Assembly: GCF_029968015.1 (NCBI RefSeq)
Contig: NZ_JASCIS010000006.1
Coordinates: forward strand, 124,001-188,000
Direction of reading: 5' to 3'
Length of the DNA: 64,000 nt
Source: Streptomyces luteolus
Lineage (GTDB): Bacteria; Actinomycetota; Actinomycetes; Streptomycetales; Streptomycetaceae
A program made the position numbers and the translations under genes. A model generated the notes under the pieces. That model was not told where the DNA came from. It did no database searches and was given only the letters and a program-made list of their open reading frames with translations. Of the stretch, positions 49,429 to 63,385 are shown in pieces (the first letter of the stretch is position 1; each line of letters begins with the position of its first letter).

Positions 49429-50229
49429 ATGCATCTACCGGCGGGCAGCGCCGCGAACGGCCCGTACGCCCTGGACATCGACCCGGAACGGGCCGGATGG
49501 ACGTACGCCGCCCTGCGGATCCTGGAGCTGGGGCCGGACGGCTCGCACTCCTTCCGCACCGGGGACAGCGAATGGATCGTGCTTCCGCTGAGCGGCGGCT
49601 GTACGGTGCAGACGGACGGTGAACTGCTCCAACTCACCGGCAGGGAAAGCGTGTTCAGTGGGCCGAGCGACTTCGGTTATCTGCCGCGCGACGCCCACGC
49701 CCAGATCGCCTCCGGCGCGGGAGGCCGCTTCGCCCTGGCAGGAGCGAAGTGCGAGCGTCGACTCCCCGCCCGCCACGGCCTCGCGCCGGAGGTTCCCGTC
49801 GAGGAGCGCGGCAGCGGACAGTGCGCCCGCCAGGTGCGGAACTTCGCGGCCGCGAGCGTCTTCGAGTGCGACCGGCTGATCGCCGTCGAGGTGCTCACGC
49901 CCGGCGGGAACTGGTCCTCGTACCCGCCGCACAAGCACGACGAGCACCGGCCCGGCGTCGAGTCCGAGCTTGAGGAGATCTACTACTTCGAGATCGACGG
50001 TCCGCACGGCCTCGGCTACCAGCGCGTCTCCCCGTCCCGCCCCGGCGGCACCGACCTGCTCGCCGAAGTCCGGGGCGGTGACGCGGTGCTGGTGCCGGAC
50101 GGCTGGCACGGGCCGTCCATCGCCCAGCCGGGGCACGACATGTACTACCTCAACGTGATGGCCGGACCAGGCGCCGAGAGGGAGTGGAACATCTGCTTCC
50201 ACCCCGACCACCAGGAGGGCTACCGATGA
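49429..50229 (+). CDS. iolB: 5-deoxy-glucuronate isomerase IolB
   Basis: A 266-residue bicupin protein of the IolB family that converts 5-deoxy-glucuronate to 5-dehydro-2-deoxygluconate. Motifs: GNWSSYPPHKHDEHRPGVES (metal His and Glu) and YYFEIDGPHGLGYQRV, VLVPDGWHGPSIAQPGHDMY. GGAAAGGA lies upstream of the ATG at 49429. Its stop overlaps the ATG of iolD (ATGA). Confidence 0.92.
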   Translation: MHLPAGSAANGPYALDIDPERAGWTYAALRILELGPDGSHSFRTGDSEWIVLPLSGGCTVQTDGELLQLTGRESVFSGPSDFGYLPRDAHAQIASGAGGRFALAGAKCERRLPARHGLAPEVPVEERGSGQCARQVRNFAAASVFECDRLIAVEVLTPGGNWSSYPPHKHDEHRPGVESELEEIYYFEIDGPHGLGYQRVSPSRPGGTDLLAEVRGGDAVLVPDGWHGPSIAQPGHDMYYLNVMAGPGAEREWNICFHPDHQEGYR

Positions 50230-52148
50230 GCACCACGAACCGGCCGGACACCGTCCGGCTGACCGTCGCCCAGGCCCTCGTCCGCTTCCTCGCCGCCCAG
50301 CACACCGAACGCGACGGCGTACGGCAGCGGCTGATCGGCGCCACCTGGGGGATCTTCGGGCACGGCAACGTCGCCGGGATCGGCCAGGCACTCGTCGAGT
50401 ACGGCGACCTCATGCCGTTCCACCAGGGCCGCAACGAGCAGGCCATGGTGCACGCCGCCGTCGGCTACGCCCGGCAGTCGCGGCGCCTGTCCACGCACGC
50501 GGTCACCACGTCCATCGGCCCTGGTGCCACCAACCTCACCACCGGCGCCGCTCTCGCCACCATCAACCGCCTCCCCGTCCTGCTGCTGCCCGGCGACACC
50601 TTCGCGACCCGGCCCGCGGACCCGGTCCTGCAGCAGCTCGAAGTGCCGTACGCGGGCGACGTGTCCGTGAACGACTGCCTGCGCCCCGTCTCCCGCTGGT
50701 TCGACCGGGTCACCCGCCCCGAGGCCCTGATCCCGGCCGCGCTCGCGGCGATGCGGGTCCTCACCGACCCGGCGGAGACGGGCGCGGTCACGCTCGCGCT
50801 GCCGCAGGACGTGCAGGTGGAGGCGTACGACTGGCCGGTCCGGTTCTTCGAGGAGCGGGTCTGGACCGTGCGCCGCCCGAGCCCCGACCCCCGTGAACTG
50901 GCCGACGCGGTACGGGAGTTGCGCGCCGCCCGCAGGCCCCTGATCGTCGCCGGGGGCGGCGTCCGGCACAGCGGGGCCGAGCACGCGCTGCGCGCCCTCG
51001 CCGACGCCACCGGCATCCCCGTCGCCTCGACCCAGGCGGGCAAGGGCGTGCTGCCCCACGACCACCCGGCCGACGTCGGCGGCATCGGCCACACCGGGAC
51101 GGCCACCGCGGACGCGCTGGCCCGCGCGGCGGACCTGGTGGTCGGGGTGGGGACGCGGTGGTCCGACTTCAGCACTGCGTCGGCGACGCTCTTCGAGAAC
51201 CCGGACGTGCGGTTCGTGAACATCAACATCACCGGCTTCGACGCGCACAAGATGAGCGGCGCCACGGTGGTGGGGGACGCGCGAGTCACCCTGCAGCGCC
51301 TGCACGACGAGCTGCGCGAGCAGACCAGAGACGGCGAGCGGGTGCCCGCCCACCACGTCGACCTGCCGTACGAAGCCGCGTACACAGCCGCCAAAGTCAC
51401 CTGGGAGGACCAGGTCTCCACTGCCTACGCCGCCCTCGAACCCGCCGCCCGCCCCACCCAGGCGCAGGTCCTCGGCGCGCTCGACGCGCTGGTCGACCAC
51501 CGGGACGTACTGATCAACGCGGCGGGCTCCCTCCCCGGCGACCTGCACAAGCTGTGGCGGGCCCGGTCCCCGCACCAGTACCACGTCGAGTACGGCTACT
51601 CCTGCATGGGCTACGAGATCCCAGCCGCGCTCGGCGTGCAGCTGGCCGACCCGGGCCTGCGGGTGTGGGCGCTCGTCGGCGACGGCACGTATCTGATGAT
51701 GCCCACCGAGATCGTCACGGCCGTGCAGGAGCATCTGCCGATCAAGGTGGTGATCCTGCAGAACCACGGGTACGCGTCCATTGGCGGGCTCTCCGAGTCC
51801 GTGGGCGCCGAGCGGTTCGGCACCGCCTACCGGTTCCGGGCGCCCGACGGCTCGTACACCGGAGCGCCGCTGCCCGTGGACCTCGGGGCGAACGCGGCCT
51901 CGCTCGGGATGCGGGTGCTGCGCCCGAAAACGGTGCGTGACCTGCGCGAAGCGCTGGCGGAGGCGCGCGTGTCCGACGTACCCACATGTGTCTATGTGGA
52001 GACGGAAACGGCCGACACTGTGTCGGGCGTGCCGCCCGCGCAGGCGTGGTGGGATGTTCCTGTGGCCGAGACCGCGAGCCGCCCGGCGGCGGTCCAGGCA
52101 CGTGAGGAGTACGACCGGCAGGCACGCCTCCGCCGCCGCCACCTGTAG
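50226..52148 (+). CDS. iolD: 3D-trihydroxycyclohexane-1,2-dione hydrolase IolD
   Basis: A 640-residue ThDP-dependent enzyme that opens the inositol ring (THcHDO acylhydrolase). Pyr-domain motif HQGRNEQAMVHAAVGYAR with the Glu for ThDP activation, DSV region LTTGAALATINRLPVLLLPG, and the PP-domain motif WALVGDGTYLMMPTEIVTAV followed by VVILQNHGYASIGG. Length is typical for IolD. Coupled by ATGA to iolB. Confidence 0.94.
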   Translation: MSTTNRPDTVRLTVAQALVRFLAAQHTERDGVRQRLIGATWGIFGHGNVAGIGQALVEYGDLMPFHQGRNEQAMVHAAVGYARQSRRLSTHAVTTSIGPGATNLTTGAALATINRLPVLLLPGDTFATRPADPVLQQLEVPYAGDVSVNDCLRPVSRWFDRVTRPEALIPAALAAMRVLTDPAETGAVTLALPQDVQVEAYDWPVRFFEERVWTVRRPSPDPRELADAVRELRAARRPLIVAGGGVRHSGAEHALRALADATGIPVASTQAGKGVLPHDHPADVGGIGHTGTATADALARAADLVVGVGTRWSDFSTASATLFENPDVRFVNINITGFDAHKMSGATVVGDARVTLQRLHDELREQTRDGERVPAHHVDLPYEAAYTAAKVTWEDQVSTAYAALEPAARPTQAQVLGALDALVDHRDVLINAAGSLPGDLHKLWRARSPHQYHVEYGYSCMGYEIPAALGVQLADPGLRVWALVGDGTYLMMPTEIVTAVQEHLPIKVVILQNHGYASIGGLSESVGAERFGTAYRFRAPDGSYTGAPLPVDLGANAASLGMRVLRPKTVRDLREALAEARVSDVPTCVYVETETADTVSGVPPAQAWWDVPVAETASRPAAVQAREEYDRQARLRRRHL

Positions 52149-52200
52149 GCGTGTGCACGCGCGCCGCCATCCGTGAGGAACCGCAAGGGAGCTGTACGCC

Positions 52201-53703
<1,503 letters not shown>

Positions 53704-53711
53704 CCACCGGC

Positions 53712-53750
53712 GCACAGCCCCCGACCACAGTGCGTGGCCGGGGGCTGTGC
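53712..53750. terminator. 12-bp perfect hairpin after mmsA
   Basis: Bases 53712-53723 pair with 53739-53750. The loop has a smaller stem (CCAC/GTGG). It lies between mmsA and the convergent gene, so it can terminate both. Confidence 0.8.
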
Positions 53751-53760
53751 CCTGTGTGCG

Positions 53761-54072
53761 TCAGTGCGCGACCTGGGCGCAGGCGCAGGTCGTGGTGGTC
53801 GAGTCGGTGGCGCGGCCGCTGCGGACCTTGGCCAGCTCCAGCTGTCGGCGGGCCAGCGAGGCGGCGGCGATCACGATCCACGCCGTCTCCAGGAGGATGA
53901 TCCCGGTCTGCTTGCCGAGCACCAGCGAACCGGCGAGCATCACCGAGGACTCGGTGAGCAGCAGGACCGGGTAGACGCTCTTGCGCGGGTGGATGGTGCC
54001 GGTGGAGAGCAGCGCGAAGGTCGTGATCATCATCAGCGCCGCGGCGATCTGGACGTACTCGAAGAACAGCAT
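53761..54072 (-). CDS. Small membrane protein of the CBU_0592-like type
   Basis: A 103-residue protein with three hydrophobic segments (VQIAAALMMITTFALLSTG, VYPVLLLTESSVMLAGSLVL, ILLETAWIVIAAASLA) and a C-terminal Cys-containing tail (TTCACAQVAH). Helix layout and size resemble the CBU_0592-like family of small actinobacterial membrane proteins. A stable hairpin (54076-54085 with 54103-54112) lies just before the ATG. Confidence 0.6.
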   Translation of the reverse strand: MLFFEYVQIAAALMMITTFALLSTGTIHPRKSVYPVLLLTESSVMLAGSLVLGKQTGIILLETAWIVIAAASLARRQLELAKVRSGRATDSTTTTCACAQVAH

Positions 54073-54075
54073 GGT

Positions 54076-54112
54076 GCGGGAAGCTGCCTTTCAGGGTGAG
54101 CAAGCTTCCCGC
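54076..54112 (-). promoter_or_regulatory. Hairpin in the 5' leader of the small membrane gene
   Basis: GCGGGAAGCT (54076-54085) pairs with AGCTTCCCGC (54103-54112), 10 bp and 17-base loop. It begins four bases upstream of the ATG. The only Shine-Dalgarno-like sequence (GAAAGG) lies in the loop, so the structure could affect translation. Confidence 0.45.
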
Positions 54113-54214
54113 CTGCAATGGGGCCGCACCCAGGGATCGCTCCCGGAACGCGGCGCTCTGTTCGGTGCCTCCAGTAAGCCCGAGGCGCAGGCGCGGAGCA
54201 AGGGACTCTCGCCC

Positions 54215-54649
54215 TCAGCTTGAACGCCGTTCAAAATCCCACACCAGTACGGCACACCCGCCCGCGCCCACCGCCCCCGTCGCGCGGTACGTCGCCAGGG
54301 CACCGGCGTTGTCCAGGTCCACGCCGACCCACAGGTCGTAGCAGCCCCTCTCCTCGCAGAGGGCGGTCAGCGCGGCGATGAGGGCGCGGGCGATCCCGCG
54401 GCGCCGGTAGGGCTCGGCCACGCCCAGCTCGTACAGGCACATCTCGACGCCCTTGTCCGGGTGCAGCATCTCGATGCCTGTGATGAAGCCGACCGGCCGG
54501 TCATCGGCGTACGCGAGGAACATATGGTGACCGGCGGCGGACAGGAAGCGCTCGGCCCATTCGGGGCGCGCCGGGGAGTCGAACAGCGGCCCGGCGGCGG
54601 TGAGTTGGTCGACGGTGGTGGCGCGGCGGATGTCGTGCGGCGTCGGCAT
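54215..54649 (-). CDS. GNAT-family N-acetyltransferase
   Basis: A 144-residue acetyltransferase. The acetyl-CoA loop is seen as LGVAEPYRRRGIARALIAAL (R/Q-x-x-G-x-G/A) and the following helix EERGCYDLWVGVDLDNAGAL; YADDRPVGFITG is the beta4 region. Substrate unknown. Divergent from the hydrolase-ABC fusion gene. Confidence 0.85.
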   Translation of the reverse strand: MPTPHDIRRATTVDQLTAAGPLFDSPARPEWAERFLSAAGHHMFLAYADDRPVGFITGIEMLHPDKGVEMCLYELGVAEPYRRRGIARALIAALTALCEERGCYDLWVGVDLDNAGALATYRATGAVGAGGCAVLVWDFERRSS

Positions 54650-54766
54650 ACCGGATTCGTACCACGGCTGCGGTACGCGGGATCCGCCGTCTACGACCGG
54701 GGGAGGTGACGAGGTTCCCCCTGCCGGGTGCCCCGGCTGTCAGACCTCGCCCGTACGGTGGAACGC

Positions 54767-57417
<2,651 letters not shown>

Positions 57418-57421
<4 letters not shown>

Positions 57422-58311
57422 GCGGGACGACGACCGTGACCGGCGGCAAGGGCCCGGGTGCCGCCGTGGACGCCGCACCCGGCTACCGCGCCGGGCGGAC
57501 CCTGCCCCTGCGGGTGGAGCTGCGCCGCCAGCTCGGCCGCCGCCGCACCCTGGTGATGGGCGCGGTCCTCGCGGTCCTGCCGCTGATCCTGGTCGCCGCC
57601 TTCGCCATCGGCGGCACCCCGGAGGCCAGCGCGCGGCGCGGGGCGACGCTCATGCAGGTCGCCACCGAGTCCGGCGCGAACTTCGCCGCGACCTGCCTGT
57701 TCGTCTCGGCCGGGTTCCTGCTCGTGGTGCCCGTCGCGCTGTTCTGCGGGGACACGGTCGCCTCCGAGGCCAGCTGGTCCTCGCTGCGCTATCTGCTCGC
57801 CGCGCCCGTGCCGCGTGCCCGGCTGCTGTGGAGCAAGCTCGCGGTCGCGCTCGGCCTGAGCGCCGCCGCGATGCTCCTGATGCCCCTGGTCGCGCTAGCG
57901 GTCGGTACGGTCGCGTACGGCTGGGGGCCACTGGAACTGCCCACCGGAGGAGGCCTCGCGGCCGGAGATTCGGCGCTGCGGCTCCTGGTGGTCGTGGCGT
58001 ACATCTTCGCGTCCCAACTGGTCACCGCGGGGCTCGCGTTCTGGCTCTCCACGAAGACCGACGCACCGCTGGGCGCGGTCGGCGGCGCCGTCGGCCTGAC
58101 CATCGTCGGCAACGTCCTGGACGCGGTCACGGCCCTCGGCGACTGGCGGGACGTACTGCCCGCGCACTGGCAGTTCGCCTGGATCGACGCCCTCCAGCCC
58201 ACCCCGGAGTGGGGCGGCATGATCCAGGGCACGGCGGTCTCGGTGACGTACGCGGTGATCCTGATCGCGCTCGCTTTCCGCGGCTTCGCGCGCAAGGACA
58301 TTGTGAGCTGA
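57418..58311 (+). CDS. ABC-2-type transporter permease
   Basis: A 297-residue membrane protein with six hydrophobic segments (LVMGAVLAVLPLILVAAFAI; AATCLFVSAGFLLVVPVALF; LLVVVAYIFASQLVTAGLAF; YAVILIALAFRGFA). Starts with ATG overlapping the stop of the hydrolase-ATPase gene, so it is the membrane part of the same system. No periplasmic binding protein is nearby, which suggests export. Confidence 0.85.
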
Positions 58312-58316
58312 GCCCA

Positions 58317-58349
58317 CGAACGGGTGGCCCGGGCCGGGCCACCCGTTCG
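58317..58349. terminator. 14-bp perfect hairpin after the ABC genes
   Basis: Bases 58317-58330 pair with 58336-58349 around GGGCC. It starts six bases after the permease stop. Confidence 0.8.
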
Positions 58350-58417
58350 GCGTACGACCCGGGGCGCTCCCGGTGTGCCCCGGTTCGGCACAGGGCCCGC
58401 GCCGTCAGGGTGCAGCC

Positions 58418-60127
58418 ATGGCAACGACGGCACCTCTCGTGGACACCCGCAGGCAGGCGACCCCGGTGCGGCGCCGACGAGGGCGGCGGCTGCTCCGCCT
58501 GCTGCCCGCGCTCGCCCCCGCCCTCGCGATCCTCGTCGCCGGGTACCAGCGCCGCTGGATGTCCGACGACGGTCATATCTACGTCCGCACGGTCCGGCAG
58601 ATCCTCGTGGGCAACGGACCCGTGTTCAACCCGGGCGAACGCGCCGAGGCGTCCACCGGCACGCTCTGGCAGTGGCTGCTCGCCGCCGCGGGACTGCCCG
58701 GCTGGGACATCGCCACCGCCGCGGTGTACGGCGGACTGCTGCTCACCGCCGCCGGGTTCGCCCTCGCGGGCCTCGGCTGCCTGCGCCTGTACGGCCACTT
58801 GTACGGCCACCAGTACGGCAGCCGGTACGGGACGTCCCGCGCCCTGCCGCTCGGCGCGCTCACGCTGCTCGCGTTGCCGCCCGTCTGGGACTTCGCCACG
58901 TCCGGCCTGGAGACCGGGCTCGCCACCTGCTGGCTCGCGGGCGCCTGGCTGCTCCTGACCACGGCGCCCACCACCCCCTGGACCAGCGTGGTCCTCGGCC
59001 TCGGCCCGCTCGTCCGCCCCGAACTCGGCCTGGTCTCGGCCGTGTTCCTCGCCGCCCAGTGGCTGACCGTACGGCCCGGCCCCCGCCGCACCCTCGCCGG
59101 ACTCGGCGCGGCCCTCGCCGCCCCGGTCGCGTACGAGGTGTTCCGCGCGGGCTACTACGGCCACCTCGTGCCGCTGCCCGGAGTCACCAAGGAGGCCTCG
59201 CGGAGCTTGTGGGCCCGCGGCCTCGGCTACCTCGCCGATCTCACGGGCCCGTATCTGCTCTGGCTGCCCGCCCTGTTCATCCTCGCCGCGCTGCTCCCCG
59301 CCCGCGCCGCCGGACCCCGCACACCCCTGATCCCCACCCTCGCGCCGGTCGTCGCGGGCCTGCTCTGCTGGGTGTACGTGATCAAGGTCGGCGGTGACTT
59401 CATGCACGGGCGGATGCTGCTGCCCGGCCTGTTCCTGCTGCTGCTCCCGGTCTTCCTGGTCCCCGCCACCCGCCCCTGGACCCTCGCCGCGACGGCCACC
59501 GCGGTCTGGGCCGTCCTCTGCGCGGGCTTGCTGCGCACTCCGTACGAGGGCGGGTTCGGGCCGGACGGTATCGCCGACGAGCGCGGGGTCTACGTCCAGC
59601 AGAACGCCGACCCGCACCCTGTGCACCACACCTTCGCGGGCGCGGACGGGCACGCCGCGTACGGGGAGTCGGCGCGTACGGCTGCGCCGCTCCGGCTGCT
59701 GCTCGGCCCTGTGTCGGTGGCCGGGGGAGCGCCCACGGTCACCGGTGTCCACAACGTCCTCGGCATGAACGGCACCGCGGTCCCGCTCTCCGGCGCCGCC
59801 CTCGACCGGATCGGCCTGGCCTATCCACTGGCCGCGCACTCCGAGCGGCGGCGCGGCGGGCGGGTCGGGCACGACAAGCAGCTGCCGGTGGAGTGGATCG
59901 TCGCGGACCGGGGCGCGGGCGAACTCCCGCCCGGGGCCGACCCGTCGAAGGTCGCGGCGGCCCGACGCGCCCTCGGCTGCCCGGCCCTCGCGGACCTGCG
60001 CGCGGCGGCACGCGCGCCGCTGACGCCGAGGCGTTTCGTCGACAACCTCACGGGCGCGTGGACCCGAACGACCTTCCGCTTCCCGAACGATCCGGTGGCG
60101 GCGGAGGGGAAGCTGTGCGGGCGGTGA
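58418..60127 (+). CDS. GT-C-like membrane glycosyltransferase (AftB/ZomB-like)
   Basis: A 569-residue protein with about 9-10 membrane segments and an extracytoplasmic C-terminal domain (from about 395: GVYVQQNADPHPVHHTFAGA). The N-terminal loop after helix 1 has the metal-site motif RRWMSDDGHIYVRTVRQIL and PVFNPGERAEASTGTLWQWL, as in GT-C enzymes that add arabinofuranose or related sugars from polyprenyl carriers (AftB/ZomB group). A cell-wall or capsule glycan role is likely. ATG at 58418 follows AGGG. Confidence 0.75.
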   Translation: MATTAPLVDTRRQATPVRRRRGRRLLRLLPALAPALAILVAGYQRRWMSDDGHIYVRTVRQILVGNGPVFNPGERAEASTGTLWQWLLAAAGLPGWDIATAAVYGGLLLTAAGFALAGLGCLRLYGHLYGHQYGSRYGTSRALPLGALTLLALPPVWDFATSGLETGLATCWLAGAWLLLTTAPTTPWTSVVLGLGPLVRPELGLVSAVFLAAQWLTVRPGPRRTLAGLGAALAAPVAYEVFRAGYYGHLVPLPGVTKEASRSLWARGLGYLADLTGPYLLWLPALFILAALLPARAAGPRTPLIPTLAPVVAGLLCWVYVIKVGGDFMHGRMLLPGLFLLLLPVFLVPATRPWTLAATATAVWAVLCAGLLRTPYEGGFGPDGIADERGVYVQQNADPHPVHHTFAGADGHAAYGESARTAAPLRLLLGPVSVAGGAPTVTGVHNVLGMNGTAVPLSGAALDRIGLAYPLAAHSERRRGGRVGHDKQLPVEWIVADRGAGELPPGADPSKVAAARRALGCPALADLRAAARAPLTPRRFVDNLTGAWTRTTFRFPNDPVAAEGKLCGR

Positions 60128-60163
60128 GGGGCCTTTCGTGCCCCGAAAGGGGCGCGGGGAACT

Positions 60164-60235
60164 GCGCGACCAGCCACGACGGCGCGGCACCCGAAAGACA
60201 GCGCCGCAGGCTTTCGGGAAGGGGCGGGGAGGGGA
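60164..60235. repeat. Dispersed intergenic repeat, copy 2
   Basis: Carries the same two 26-base blocks as at 29321-29420 (60164-60189 and 60210-60235), with a shorter gap between them. It lies between two convergent gene stops. Confidence 0.75.
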
Positions 60236-60246
60236 AAGGACCCGCC

Positions 60247-61959
<1,713 letters not shown>

Positions 61960-62054
61960 GTCCGGCCGCCCCCTTCAGTCGTCCAGTTCCTGTGACTGTG
62001 ACGCGGAAGGGGGCGTATCGGACCGGCCGTCAGAGTTGCGGATCGGTCACAGAA

Positions 62055-62125
62055 TCAGCCCGTCCGGCGTTTGAGGACGAGCCCGCAGGGCGAAACGGGG
62101 GTCCGGGGGCGGAGCCCCTGGGCAT
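62055..62125. repeat. Common Streptomyces intergenic repeat
   Basis: CAGCCCGTCCGGCGTTTGAG at the left and GGGTCCGGGGGCGGAGCCCC at the right are sequences seen between many Streptomyces genes. A partial relative (GCGCCGGACGGGCAG) is at 11098-11112. It sits in the gap between the VWA gene start and the broken acyl-CoA dehydrogenase. Confidence 0.6.
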
Positions 62126-62142
62126 CGAGCCACGCCCAGGGC

Positions 62143-62703
62143 GCCTGATGGGCCGCCCGTACGCCTCGCGCTCCCCGGCGTAGTCGAGGCCGTACTCGTA
62201 CGCGGCGCGCGCGATGCCGAGCGCCTGCCGCGCCGACCGTGGGGCGGCTCACCTCGAACGTGGCCGTCGCGGCCTGCGACTTGGCCCCGGCGGAGCCTTC
62301 CCGTACGCGGGCGAGCGGGGCGGCACGATGAACGCGGCCTGGCCGCGGGCCCCGAGCTCCGGGTCGACGGAGGCGACGACGACATGCACGTTCGCGATGC
62401 CGCCGTTGGTGATCCAGGCGGGACCCTTCCCCAAGTTCTCCACTACGTTCGAGCAGGGGAGACCTCAATGGCCAACTGGTCCGGCGTACCGGACGAGAAG
62501 ATCCCGGCGACCGCGAGCGAGGTGCCGGACAGCGCCATGCCGATGCCCGCGTCGCCCCAGAACAGCTCCTCGTTGGCGATCTGCAGCGAGATGCCGCTGG
62601 GGTCGCCGAACAGGTCGGCCAGGGACTCGAATCCGGCGAAGCCGTGCACCCAGTCCTTCAGGTCCTGCTGTTCCTCGGTCAGTCCGAGGGAGGAACCGGC
62701 CAC
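62143..62703 (-). pseudogene. Acyl-CoA dehydrogenase remnant with several internal deletions
   Basis: Blocks of an acyl-CoA dehydrogenase remain in order but in different frames: GLTEEQQDLKDWVHGFA, ESLADLFGDPSGISLQIANE with EELFWGDAGIGMALSGTSLA, then ITNGGIANVHVVVASVDPEL, then ATFEVSRPTVG, then LGIARAAYEYGLDYAGEREA. Homologues have about 35-60 further residues between most blocks, including the catalytic-base region. The GTG at 62703 is eight bases after the SCP2 stop, so it was once cotranscribed. Not functional. Confidence 0.75.
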
Positions 62704-62710
62704 ACGGGCC

Positions 62711-63190
62711 TCACGCCTTCGGGATGTCGAAGTAGCGGGTGAGCCCGGCGGCGAGCGCGACATCGCCCGCGATCCTGAGCTTGCGGGTCATGAACATCGT
62801 GACCGGGTTGGCGTTGCCAGACACCAGCTTCAGGAACTCGGCGTCGCCCAGTACGAGCGTGACGCGCGGCTCCGCGTCCGAGCGGCCCTCGGTGACCGTG
62901 CAGGTGCCGTCCGCGATCCGGGTCTCGTAGACCGCCTCGCTGTCGCCGCCGCCCACCTTCCAGCGGATCAGCGCCTCCAGGCTGCCCGCCGTCTCCGGCT
63001 TGAACTGCCGGCCCATGCGGCCGAACACCTCGGCGAGCACCCGGGCGCGCAAGGGCTGGTCCCGCGCGATCTCGTTGATCTGCTTGCCGGACAGGCCCTT
63101 CACGATCTCCGCGAACTCCTCGGGCGATACGCCCGCGAAGTCCAACTCCGCCAGATTGTCAAGGTTGTTCGGGTTCCCGCTGCTCGCCAT
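62711..63190 (-). CDS. SCP2 sterol-binding domain protein
   Basis: A 159-residue cytoplasmic protein with an SCP2 lipid-binding fold: AELDFAGVSPEEFAEIVKGL at the N terminus and LGDAEFLKLVSGNANPVTMF, MTRKLRIAGDVALAAGLTRY at the C terminus. ATG follows GGAGG. It precedes the acyl-CoA dehydrogenase remnant and is divergent from an acyl-CoA ligase gene, so a lipid metabolism role is likely. Confidence 0.88.
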   Translation of the reverse strand: MASSGNPNNLDNLAELDFAGVSPEEFAEIVKGLSGKQINEIARDQPLRARVLAEVFGRMGRQFKPETAGSLEALIRWKVGGGDSEAVYETRIADGTCTVTEGRSDAEPRVTLVLGDAEFLKLVSGNANPVTMFMTRKLRIAGDVALAAGLTRYFDIPKA

Positions 63191-63230
63191 GGAAGCCTCC
63201 AGCCTCCTCGCTCATCACTGAACACAATCC

Positions 63231-63302
63231 TTACTCGCGAGTAAGCTTACTCGGAAGTCAGACATCCGCCAGCCCCATTGATTTCTGCTTACGCATCGGT
63301 AA
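63231..63302. promoter_or_regulatory. Three TTAC-N6-GTAA operator sites
   Basis: TTACTCGCGAGTAA (63231-63244, perfect palindrome), TTACTCGGAAGTCA (63247-63260, imperfect) and TTACGCATCGGTAA (63289-63302). All lie between the divergent SCP2 and acyl-CoA ligase starts. They fit a TetR-family (FadR-type) repressor of fatty-acid genes (inference); no regulator gene is in the window. Confidence 0.6.
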
Positions 63303-63385
63303 GTTGACGAACACGTAAAGAACTTGCACCGCAGCACGGCACGGAAGCGAACAGCACCGCACGCACGCCGACAACGGAGCCGACC

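Noticed and set aside
54103..54214. Possible cobalamin-type riboswitch upstream of the small membrane gene
   Set aside because: No conserved B12-box sequence seen; only one local hairpin.
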